12,140 nt of DNA from Candidatus Thorarchaeota archaeon MP11T_1 (GTDB lineage: Archaea; Asgardarchaeota; Thorarchaeia; Thorarchaeales; Thorarchaeaceae). This document shows, in pieces, positions 1-5,737 of the stretch (its first letter is position 1; the number at the start of each line of letters is the position of its first letter). The translations under genes and the position numbers were made by a program. The stretch is from contig PJET01000067.1 of assembly GCA_002825515.1 (NCBI GenBank), positions 1 through 12,140 on the forward strand, in the 5' to 3' direction. The notes beneath the pieces were generated by a model. The model saw only the letters and a list, made by a program, of their open reading frames with translations, ran no database searches and was not told the DNA's origin.

Positions 1-1575
1 GTGCTTCTTCAAATCATGTCATGGATCACGAATTACGGAAGTGGCTATCTAATGGCACTCATGGGGCAGAGGGCAATTTTTGACATTAGACAAGAGCTTT
101 ACAACCATGTTCAGGAGCTGTCTGAAGAATTTCATGATCATTCTTCGAGTGGTAGGATTATCTCAAGACTGACAAATGACGTGGATAGAATGAGTGAACT
201 TCTTGGAGGGGAGTTAATCAATGCATTTGCTCAAATCTTCATTGTCTTCGCAATAGGTGCAGCTATGTTCTCAGCTGATTGGCGGCTTGCTGTCATCTCA
301 CTTTCGATTGTGCCAATATTGCTCATCACTACTATATACTTTAGAAAGGTACTCCGAGAAGCCTACAGAAGGACACGAAAAACAATATCAAATGTCACAT
401 CCAACTTGGCTGAGAGTATCTCTGGAGCAAAGGTGACCAAGAGTTTCGCTAGAGAAAGAATTAGTGCCGAGATATTTGCAGAATTGAATGAGGCGGACTA
501 TCAGTCAAATATAGACGCAGGGAAAGCGCAAGCCTCTTTCTTCCCTGTTATTCGGTTTATCAGCGGGCTTGGTACAGCAGTAATCCTCCTTTTTGGGGGA
601 ATGTTAATGCTTGATCCCAATCTAGTTCCTGTGGTCACTCTTGGAACAATAGTTATGTTTGTCCAGTTCAGTGACAGCTTTTTCCGCCCTATTCTAATAA
701 TTGCTAACTTCTACACATCTGTTCAGAGTGCTTTTGCAGGAGGAGAACGAGTGTTTTCGGTCCTTGATTCTGAGTCAGCAGTTCAAGACCACCCTGATGC
801 TCAAATAATGCCTGAGATTAAGGGATATGTATGTTTCAACAATGTTACCTTTGGATATGTTGAAGGTCTCCTTGTTTTGGAGAACTTCAATCTAGAGATT
901 AAACCTGGAGAAACAGTTGCTATTGTTGGAGACACAGGTGCAGGAAAGACTACAATCGTGAACCTATTGAACAGGTTCTATGATATCCTCGAAGGCTCAA
1001 TTGAGATTGATGGCATCGATATCAGGACTGTAACACAACATTCGCTTCACTCGAGGGTTGGACTTGTGCTTCAGGATGCATTTCTGTTCATGGGAACAGT
1101 GAAAGACAACATAAGCTATGGTTGTGATGACGCAACTGAAGAAGACATTATTGCAGCTCTTGATGCGATAGGGGCTCGAAGAATTATAGAGGGACTTGAG
1201 AACGGACTTGACACAGAGGTTGGAGAGAGAGGAAACAGACTTTCAGAGGGCGAAAGACAACTGGTGAGTTTTGCTCGAGCTTTACTTGCAGATCCTAAAA
1301 TACTAATTCTTGATGAGGCAACAAGCTCAGTTGACATCTATACTGAATACGCAATCCAGAAAGGGTTGAAAGTGCTTCTAGAGAATCGAACCTCAATCGT
1401 GATAGCTCACAGACTCTCAACAATAGTAAATGCAGACAGAATTGTTGTGCTTGCAAATGGTAAGATAGTAGAATCTGGTAAGCATCAAGAGTTGATGGAG
1501 CTAAGGGGCAAGTATCATTCATTGTACGAACTTCAAATAAAGCCAAGAGCAATTAAAGCGACTTTACAAATATAG
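1..1575 (+). CDS. ABC exporter, fused membrane and ATPase domains (5' end cut by window edge)
   Basis: This is a type IV (MsbA/Sav1866/YheI-like) exporter half-transporter. It pumps an unknown substrate out of the cell as a dimer. The open frame starts at the first base, and about 60-80 residues containing the first membrane helix are missing, so the true start lies outside the window. The visible part has the remaining membrane helices and coupling segments up to about residue 250, then the nucleotide-binding domain. Walker A is GDTGAGKTT at 310-318, the Q-loop is Q358, the signature is LSEGE at 414-418, Walker B is ILILD at 434-438 followed by E439, and the H-loop is H470. All residues needed for hydrolysis are present. 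The signature differs from the usual LSGGQ, as often happens in one half of heterodimeric exporters, so a partner half-transporter may lie just upstream. The stop is followed within 3 bp by a hairpin. The family is certain; the substrate is unknown. Confidence 0.95.
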   Translation: MLLQIMSWITNYGSGYLMALMGQRAIFDIRQELYNHVQELSEEFHDHSSSGRIISRLTNDVDRMSELLGGELINAFAQIFIVFAIGAAMFSADWRLAVISLSIVPILLITTIYFRKVLREAYRRTRKTISNVTSNLAESISGAKVTKSFARERISAEIFAELNEADYQSNIDAGKAQASFFPVIRFISGLGTAVILLFGGMLMLDPNLVPVVTLGTIVMFVQFSDSFFRPILIIANFYTSVQSAFAGGERVFSVLDSESAVQDHPDAQIMPEIKGYVCFNNVTFGYVEGLLVLENFNLEIKPGETVAIVGDTGAGKTTIVNLLNRFYDILEGSIEIDGIDIRTVTQHSLHSRVGLVLQDAFLFMGTVKDNISYGCDDATEEDIIAALDAIGARRIIEGLENGLDTEVGERGNRLSEGERQLVSFARALLADPKILILDEATSSVDIYTEYAIQKGLKVLLENRTSIVIAHRLSTIVNADRIVVLANGKIVESGKHQELMELRGKYHSLYELQIKPRAIKATLQI

Positions 1576-1577
1576 GT

Positions 1578-1616
1578 GGGCTCCCGAAAGACAAAGGAGC
1601 CCGAATTATGTTTTCT
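1578..1616 (+). terminator. Hairpin terminator after the ABC exporter gene
   Basis: GGGCTCC (1578-1584) pairs perfectly with GGAGCCC (1596-1602) across an 11-nt loop. A T-rich stretch (ATTATGTTTTCTG) follows, and the hairpin begins 3 bases after the stop codon. It fits a transcription terminator or 3'-end stabiliser for the exporter mRNA. Confidence 0.6.
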
Positions 1617-1617
1617 G

Positions 1618-1647
1618 CTAATTCTGTGAATTAGTCATCAGGACTAA
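1618..1647. other. Two overlapping, mutually exclusive hairpins in the convergent intergenic gap
   Basis: CTAATTC (1618-1624) pairs with GAATTAG (1628-1634) over a 3-nt loop. TTAGTC (1631-1636) pairs with GACTAA (1642-1647) over a 5-nt loop. They share 1631-1634, so only one can form at a time. The site lies between two convergent genes and could form part of a two-way termination region. No long T tract follows on either strand. The rest of the 1576-1753 gap shows no gene. Confidence 0.3.
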
Positions 1648-1753
1648 CATCACCATGATTATAGAGAATGCTATCGGATGAAAGATACCAGAGATAATGA
1701 ATCAAATTGGATTCTATCTTGTGAAGGTTGGTCTTGCTTTCACCCATTCTCCA

Positions 1754-2524
1754 TCATTCCTCCCAGTCAAAGTCGTCAACATTGTCCCAAGCGTAGGGAA
1801 ATCCTCTCATCGAGTGCTTCATGGATTTTAGCGACTTGAGACCCTTTAGACCTTTCATTGCACTTGTTATGGAGTCTGTGATTATTGGGCCTATGTCTAA
1901 GAAGTTGTCAAGTCCAATTATTCCGTTCTTTCCAATAATGATCTGTTTTCCATCCTGGTTTGAAACTACAACTCCAGATTTACTGACCGAAACCATGTTG
2001 TCATCTCCCAAGACAAAAACAGCTTTATCATATGTGAATACAAGTCCCTTTTCTTCGCTCAAGACAAGAAGAAGTTTCTTGTTCTTCGAGTCGGTTCCAA
2101 AGAATATCTTAGAGTCCTTCTTACTCTCAATCTTTGTCTTCTTATTATCACCATTTAGGTGCTCCTGAACTACAAATTCAATCTGCTTCGCCAAATCTTT
2201 AGCGTCTTTGAACCCCTGTTGTTGAATCTCTGAAATGTCAGCACCCTTAGATAAGTTCTCTAAAGAGGTGCTTCCAATCAAGATCTGTATGCCGGAGAGA
2301 ACTCCAGTTATGGACTCACCCATTGCGCCCATGTCTGTTTCTGCTATTGCATCGACTGCAAAACTAGAGGGACCAGCGAAAGCGACACCAACACGAACTC
2401 CATCTTCGAGCAGGTAGACCCAAACGCAACCGGACTCCATTCTCACATAGGCTTTCTCATGTGAGATAATGTCAATCTCTTGTGTTGTTACCAGTACATT
2501 AGTATCAGGTGTTAATTTTATCAT
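1754..2524 (-). CDS. Unknown protein paired with the winged-helix regulator; acidic DWEE tail
   Basis: I do not recognise this 256-residue protein. The N-terminal half (about 5-60) looks beta-rich with a Gly/Ala-rich middle. Residues 95-125 look helical and 126-150 are Lys-rich. Residues 150-205 are a run of short beta-strands with Gly/Asp turns (for example GVVVSNQDGKQIIIGKNG). A Lys/Gly/Leu-rich amphipathic segment (222-240) precedes the last ten residues, which are acidic and end in DDFDWEE. No signal peptide or clear membrane helix is seen, so it is probably cytoplasmic. The start is the second ATG of ATGATAATG: GGAGGG lies 8 nt upstream of it but only 2 nt from the first ATG. The gene follows the regulator stop by 13 nt, so the two are almost certainly co-transcribed. 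The tail and a TDS-I-xxx-M-x-GL motif (216-226) recur in the regulator, suggesting the two proteins share a partner or bind each other. Confidence 0.85.
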   Translation of the reverse strand: MIKLTPDTNVLVTTQEIDIISHEKAYVRMESGCVWVYLLEDGVRVGVAFAGPSSFAVDAIAETDMGAMGESITGVLSGIQILIGSTSLENLSKGADISEIQQQGFKDAKDLAKQIEFVVQEHLNGDNKKTKIESKKDSKIFFGTDSKNKKLLLVLSEEKGLVFTYDKAVFVLGDDNMVSVSKSGVVVSNQDGKQIIIGKNGIIGLDNFLDIGPIITDSITSAMKGLKGLKSLKSMKHSMRGFPYAWDNVDDFDWEE

Positions 2525-2537
2525 TATCATTTCCCTC

Positions 2538-3458
2538 CTAATCTTCCCAATCGAGTTCGTCCAGATTTTCTGGCTCATTATCTTCATGATCGAGTTCTTC
2601 AGCAAGAGTGTCTTCAAGATCATCCCTTGCGTCCTCAAGTTCTTCTGCAAGATTTTCTAGGTGTTCAGCAGCTTCTGCTGCTGCGTCCTCATCCTCAATA
2701 ACATCTGATTCCTCTTCTCCATCTTCAAACTCAACATCGACGGTTGATTCACCATTATCATTATTGATAGAACGTAGTCTTTGTCTTTCAATCCTATGAG
2801 TCAACCACTGGGCAAGTCGGTAAGCTAGGCGTCCTTCCACTGTGACATAATAGGTTCCACGCACTTCGCCCTTGACTACATAGCCAGCTTCAATCAGGGG
2901 ATTCAGATGGTGGGTCAATGAACTACCTGTCTTCCCAGTGAAGCTTTCGATATCATTGAAGCTCTTTCCACCAGTCTTAAGGTAGTCAAGAATTTTCAGT
3001 CGTTCCTCACTGCCAAGTGGTGCGACAATTGCGGCCACACGTTCAGGAGCTATTGACTCAATCTCCCGACGCTCCTCTCTCCGCTTCTTTGTCCTTCGAT
3101 AGTCCTTGTGGATTCTTATGCCTGGCACTTTCAGACCATCAACATTTTTTAGACTCATCTCAATCTGATGGCCAAGTCCATCCATCATGGTTTCCAAAGA
3201 GTCCGTGAGGTCTTCAAGATCTAGATCAATCCTAGCAACTCGAGATTTTCGTGGAGGTCTCGGAGATCTTGATGTTCTCGCATGTCTTGCCTCGTCTCTG
3301 AGCCGTCGAAATTCGTCTCTATGAGGATGTCTACGTTCACCTTTGATCTGCTCCTCTCTCTTCAGAGCTTTCATATCGTCTACTTCTTTTTTCAGCTCTT
3401 CCTTTAATTTGCGAACTTCTTCGAGTTCTTTGCGAATAATATCAATGTCGTCGCTCAT
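2538..3458 (-). CDS. ArsR-like winged-helix transcription regulator with coiled coil and acidic tail
   Basis: A 306-residue DNA-binding protein. Residues 5-36 form a charged coiled coil (LEEVRKLKEELKKEV). Residues 40-75 are Arg-rich. Residues 79-118 contain a TDSLETMMDGL motif. A basic linker (120-133, RRTKKRREER) leads into a winged helix at about 140-215: GSEERLKILDYL is helix 1, TGSSLTHHLNPLIEAGYV is the turn and recognition helix, and GTYYVTVEGRLAY is the wing. Residues 240-306 are strongly acidic and end in DELDWED. The ArsR-like fold is clear, but no metal-binding cysteines are present, and the protein is about three times longer than a minimal ArsR regulator. The start at 3458 is preferred over an upstream in-frame codon at 3488 because the TATA box sits at 3491-3500, which puts transcription start near 3468. 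A 44-bp dyad centred on that TATA box suggests autoregulation. The ligand and target genes are unknown. Confidence 0.9.
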   Translation of the reverse strand: MSDDIDIIRKELEEVRKLKEELKKEVDDMKALKREEQIKGERRHPHRDEFRRLRDEARHARTSRSPRPPRKSRVARIDLDLEDLTDSLETMMDGLGHQIEMSLKNVDGLKVPGIRIHKDYRRTKKRREERREIESIAPERVAAIVAPLGSEERLKILDYLKTGGKSFNDIESFTGKTGSSLTHHLNPLIEAGYVVKGEVRGTYYVTVEGRLAYRLAQWLTHRIERQRLRSINNDNGESTVDVEFEDGEEESDVIEDEDAAAEAAEHLENLAEELEDARDDLEDTLAEELDHEDNEPENLDELDWED

Positions 3459-3471
3459 TATCTTTTCACAA

Positions 3472-3515
3472 ACTGTAATAATGTACATTTTTATATAAAT
3501 GTATTGTTTTACAGT
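3472..3515. promoter_or_regulatory. 44-bp dyad operator centred on a shared TATA box
   Basis: The sequence is symmetric about 3493.5, with 17 of 22 base pairs matching. The outer arms ACTGTAA (3472-3478) and TTACAGT (3509-3515) and the inner arms TACATTT (3484-3490) and AAATGTA (3497-3503) are perfect. The core TTTATATAAA-like element works as a TATA box on both strands. Leftward it predicts a start near 3468, 10 nt before the regulator ATG. Rightward it predicts a start near 3520. A dimeric winged-helix protein bound here would block TBP, so it is a good candidate for an autoregulatory operator. That role is inferred. Confidence 0.6.
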
Positions 3516-3533
3516 AAATGTGTGAGGTGGCTG

Positions 3534-3599
3534 ATGCTAGAAAGAACCGATAAGACTAAACTCGCAGGAGTATTATTGTTTCATGAGGTGTCATGCTAA
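3534..3599 (+). CDS. Possible 21-residue leader peptide ORF overlapping the next gene
   Basis: An ATG at 3534 follows a GAGGTGG ribosome-binding site (3524-3530) and about 14 nt of predicted leader after the rightward TATA box. It opens 21 codons (starting MLERTDKTKL) and stops at TAA 3597-3599. That stop overlaps the start of the membrane protein gene as ATGCTAA, a typical layout for translational coupling. There is no homology evidence, and an ORF this short can arise by chance. The ribosome-binding site and the overlap are the support. Confidence 0.35.
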   Translation: MLERTDKTKLAGVLLFHEVSC

Positions 3600-3988
3600 G
3601 CATAAGATGGGGTCTAATAACTACAGCAGCGATTGTATTTTTCATCTCATTCTTTGCATTCTACAGTTATCCTCCCAGTTCACTTGATACTACCATCTGG
3701 ATTAGCTATACTACATGTGTATCTCTTACTATTTCAGTTGGATTATCATTCATTGCTCTTACATATCTGTTCAGTAGAGGATGTCAAAGATTATTCATGA
3801 TCGTTTGTGGTATGTTGGGTTACACGATTGTAGTGGGTTATTTTATGAACCCATTCAGATTTGGGGACATTGTTTATTCCGTGATGATTTTTGGAGTTCT
3901 GGCTGCTATTGAGATTGCATTTGTATTCACCCAAGGTGTTGCGATACTGGAAAATATGCGAAAAGCACTCTATGCTGAAACCAATTGA
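3593..3988 (+). CDS. Small four-helix membrane protein, unknown function
   Basis: A 131-residue, very hydrophobic protein with four predicted membrane helices at about 7-25, 34-60, 66-82 and 90-116. The tail is short and charged (ENMRKALYAETN). I recognise no family motif. The start ATG has GAGGTG only 2-3 nt upstream, closer than ideal. Translation may therefore be coupled to the overlapping 21-codon ORF that ends on this start codon. It is divergent from the winged-helix regulator and appears to share its TATA and dyad region, so it may be a target of that regulator. Confidence 0.7.
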   Translation: MLSIRWGLITTAAIVFFISFFAFYSYPPSSLDTTIWISYTTCVSLTISVGLSFIALTYLFSRGCQRLFMIVCGMLGYTIVVGYFMNPFRFGDIVYSVMIFGVLAAIEIAFVFTQGVAILENMRKALYAETN

Positions 3989-4048
3989 AAAATAATTAAA
4001 AATCTAGCAAAAGGCTTCTAGCCTATCCAGAGCGCGTTTCTACGACAT

Positions 4049-4127
4049 ATACTTATTAACTAGTCAACTAATCAAATTTTTACCTGCCGTCAGGGCGAGA
4101 AATGTTCAAGGTTCTCCATTTCTGGAG
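4049..4127 (+). promoter_or_regulatory. Histone gene promoter and structured leader
   Basis: An AT-rich element (ATATACTTATTAA, about 4049-4060) is a plausible TATA box, giving a start near 4080 and a leader of about 70 nt. The leader can form competing stems: GAGAA/TTCTC (4097-4101 with 4112-4116), AGAAATG/CATTTCT (4098-4104 with 4117-4123) and CTCC/GGAG (4114-4117 with 4124-4127). The last pairs the upstream GGAGGTG. The ribosome-binding site that fits the start is GAGGT at 4141-4145, 8 nt from the ATG. Confidence 0.35.
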
Positions 4128-4153
4128 GTGGGTAATCATAGAGGTTTTAGAAA

Positions 4154-4357
4154 ATGTCGAAGAAAAAAGCTGCTAAAGCTCCAAAGTACACATTTTTCGT
4201 AAAGAAAGCAATCCAAGACTTCGCCAAAGACAGTGGGATGATGGTGGGGTCAGACGCATATGATGCAGTCAATATGGCTGTACATTCGGCTCTAGCTGAA
4301 GCAGCAGAACGCTGCAAAAAGAATGGAAGAAAAACCCTGAAAGCCTACGACTTCTAG
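4154..4357 (+). CDS. Archaeal histone-fold DNA-binding protein with truncated helix 3
   Basis: A 67-residue basic protein with a Lys/Ala-rich start (MSKKKAAKAPK) and a histone fold. Helix 1 is about 13-26 (FFVKKAIQDFAKDSG), helix 2 about 29-57 (GSDAYDAVNMAVHSALAEAAERCKK), and the conserved loop is NGRKTLKAYDF, matching the R-K-T-(V/L)-K-x-x-D signature that ends canonical archaeal histones. Canonical members continue with a third helix of about 8 residues; this one stops right after YDF. The shortened end recalls the non-nucleosomal class (bacterial Bd0055-like and face-to-face histones). It would then bind or bend DNA as a dimer or small tetramer rather than form long hypernucleosomes. That class assignment is from memory and not tested. 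The gene is monocistronic, with GAGGT 8 nt before the ATG, a structured leader and a strong terminator, as expected for an abundant chromatin protein. Confidence 0.88.
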   Translation: MSKKKAAKAPKYTFFVKKAIQDFAKDSGMMVGSDAYDAVNMAVHSALAEAAERCKKNGRKTLKAYDF

Positions 4358-4374
4358 GTTGCTTAGTACAAAAA

Positions 4375-4427
4375 AACGGGAGGGCAGCATGATGCTGCCC
4401 AATTCCCCGTTATTTGATTCTCTTTTT
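4375..4427 (+). terminator. Strong hairpin terminator of the histone gene
   Basis: The inner stem GGGCAGCA/TGCTGCCC (4382-4389 with 4393-4400) has a TGA loop. The outer stem AACGGG/CCCGTT (4375-4380 with 4406-4411) extends it past a small bulge. A T-rich tract follows (TTTGATTCTCTTTTT, to 4427). It lies 18 bases after the histone stop codon. Confidence 0.8.
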
Positions 4428-4502
4428 AGTTCATGAATCCACATCAGCGTAGACCAAAGTCTATATTCGTTTAGTTGTGAATTACTTAAGCTGGTAATTG
4501 GC

Positions 4503-4781
4503 TTGGTTCGGAATGCTATCAATGTGAATCGTTCATGGGGCTTCTACATAACAGTACTGGTGACTATTGGTTTGGTTTCAGGTATTTTCCTTTGGCCGCT
4601 TACATTCTCCCCAGTCATCTCGGTAGCTGACTTGCCTTCCATCATGATCTTCATCTTAATCATGTTCTTCAGTTTGCTTGGTTGCGGGTTACCTGACAGA
4701 GAGAGACCTCATTTTCAGTTCCATTATCATGGAGAAGAGTTCCCTGTTATGCGAGAGATGAAAGAAGAGATAATGGACTGA
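4503..4781 (+). CDS. Small two-helix membrane protein, unknown function
   Basis: Up to 92 residues, with two hydrophobic helices at about 15-37 and 44-62. A charged C-terminal tail rich in His, Glu and Met follows (ERPHFQFHYHGEEF, then MREMKEEIMD). The start is uncertain: TTG at 4503 gives the full frame and GTG at 4524 is an alternative, and neither has a convincing ribosome-binding site. I recognise no family. It converges on the zinc-ribbon gene, with a weak TATCTT/AAGATA hairpin between them. Confidence 0.55.
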   Translation: MVRNAINVNRSWGFYITVLVTIGLVSGIFLWPLTFSPVISVADLPSIMIFILIMFFSLLGCGLPDRERPHFQFHYHGEEFPVMREMKEEIMD

Positions 4782-4824
4782 CTATCTTACGCCATGAGAA
4801 GATAATTAGAAGTCTGGATATTCG

Positions 4825-5286
4825 CTAGAATTGCGTTTCGTCTACTTTGCCTGTTCTTCCACACGAGGGGCATCTGAATCGCAGAGGGCCTATCCAGTCT
4901 ACTAGTTCAGAATCTAATTTTGATCCACATTGACTGCAGAAGGGGGGAACACCGTAGGATTGCATAGGTTCAACGTATCCAGATGTCTGTGTGCTTGATG
5001 GAACGTCATCATACGAATATGTTCTCGTTGAAAATTCTTGAGTATGCTTCGAGTCTGTTCGCTCATTCACAATATTCACTATCTGAAATATGACAGCAAG
5101 GACACCAACACCAGCAATAGCGAATGGAATCCAAACGAACATAGATGGATGAGGACCCGGCCCCCAGTCAGGCCAAGCGTTGGCAAAATCTATGAAAAAG
5201 AAGCCCATCCATATTCCAGCAACAATCCAGATGGTGTAGATTCCGATGAATACTATTCGTCTACTGGTCGATTTTGAATCATACAA
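4825..5286 (-). CDS. Two-helix membrane protein with C-terminal zinc ribbon
   Basis: A 153-residue protein. Two membrane helices (about 10-34 and 49-73) flank a Trp/Pro-rich outer loop (WPDWGPGPHPS). A polar, low-complexity linker (75-112) is followed by a cytoplasmic zinc ribbon with CSQCG at 117-121 and CPSCG at 139-143 (C-x2-C, 18 residues, C-x2-C). Proteins of this shape are common in archaea, and their roles are mostly unknown; the ribbon may bind nucleic acid or protein. The start is ATG at 5286; GAGAGA lies 5 nt upstream and a stronger AGGGGG about 14 nt upstream. The gene is divergent from the 5414 gene across a 120-bp gap that holds an operator-like dyad. Confidence 0.8.
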   Translation of the reverse strand: MYDSKSTSRRIVFIGIYTIWIVAGIWMGFFFIDFANAWPDWGPGPHPSMFVWIPFAIAGVGVLAVIFQIVNIVNERTDSKHTQEFSTRTYSYDDVPSSTQTSGYVEPMQSYGVPPFCSQCGSKLDSELVDWIGPLRFRCPSCGRTGKVDETQF

Positions 5287-5359
5287 ATCTCTCGAAATCC
5301 CCCTAACTCAATTATTTAGTCAACTGGTCCTCTATCTGACACCTTATAGACATTCTCAA

Positions 5360-5386
5360 ATTTCGTAAGAAATGCATATACGAAAT
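5360..5386. promoter_or_regulatory. 8-bp-arm inverted repeat over a candidate TATA box
   Basis: ATTTCGTA (5360-5367) and TACGAAAT (5379-5386) are perfect inverted arms with an 11-bp spacer. The right arm overlaps GCATATAC (5374-5381), a possible TATA box that would start transcription near 5403, just before the rightward gene. The arrangement suggests a repressor site. A second AT-rich element, ATTATATT (5391-5398), seems too close to the start codon. Confidence 0.4.
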
Positions 5387-5413
5387 GAACATTATATTTG
5401 TCAATGAGTGTGC

Positions 5414-5689
5414 ATGACTCGAAAGTTATTTGCTCGACGCAAAAGTTACGTCATCATTATTGTCACAATTATTGCTATTCTTGCATGGTCACCTTGGTTA
5501 ACGGAAGAGTTAGCAATTACAGTCGTGCTTGGGTTTCTTGGTGGACCAGATCAAGAATATAACTATCTTGGGGATATGATACCATTGAGAGATGTCCCAA
5601 AGACCGTTGTCCGAGTGCCGTTTGGTGCACTCGTGTATTTCCCCTCAGAAGCGATGTTCATTGTCACAATCTGGGGAGGAGTTCTATAG
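5414..5689 (+). CDS. Small membrane-anchored protein, unknown function
   Basis: A 91-residue protein from ATG 5414 (GTG 5408 adds two residues). A basic start (MTRKLFARRKS) precedes a membrane helix at about 12-27. A region with PDQEYNYLGDM and several Pro and Val residues follows, then a hydrophobic end (FIVTIWGGVL) that stops inside what looks like a second helix. The abrupt end could mean truncation of a longer membrane protein. The leader is very short or absent. I recognise no family. It converges on the 5737 surface-protein gene. Confidence 0.55.
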   Translation: MTRKLFARRKSYVIIIVTIIAILAWSPWLTEELAITVVLGFLGGPDQEYNYLGDMIPLRDVPKTVVRVPFGALVYFPSEAMFIVTIWGGVL

Positions 5690-5722
5690 CAGAAGAAAAT
5701 GCAATGAAAAATGAGGAGAAAT

Positions 5723-5737
5723 GAAGGAAACACCTTC
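5723..5737. terminator. Short hairpin between two convergent genes
   Basis: GAAGG (5723-5727) pairs with CCTTC (5733-5737). Read leftward, the hairpin follows the surface-protein stop codon and precedes a T-rich run (ATTTCTCCTCATTTTTC). It could serve both convergent genes. The stem is only 5 bp. Confidence 0.35.

Noticed and set aside
2525..2650. Extended N-terminus for the 1754-2524 protein, running back inside the regulator gene
   Set aside because: The extra residues overlap the regulator's coding region by over 100 bp, while an ideal GGAGGG site sits 8 nt before the ATG at 2524.
3459..3488. Extended start for the winged-helix regulator at 3488
   Set aside because: It would leave the TATA box only about 3 bp upstream of the start codon; a start at 3458 fits the predicted transcription start.
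4016..4031. AGGCT/AGCCT hairpin after the four-helix membrane protein as a terminator
   Set aside because: The stem is only 5 bp and no T tract follows.
4787..4808. TATCTT/AAGATA hairpin as a terminator between the 4503 and 4825 genes
   Set aside because: A 6-bp AT-rich stem with a 10-nt loop and no T tract is too weak to call.
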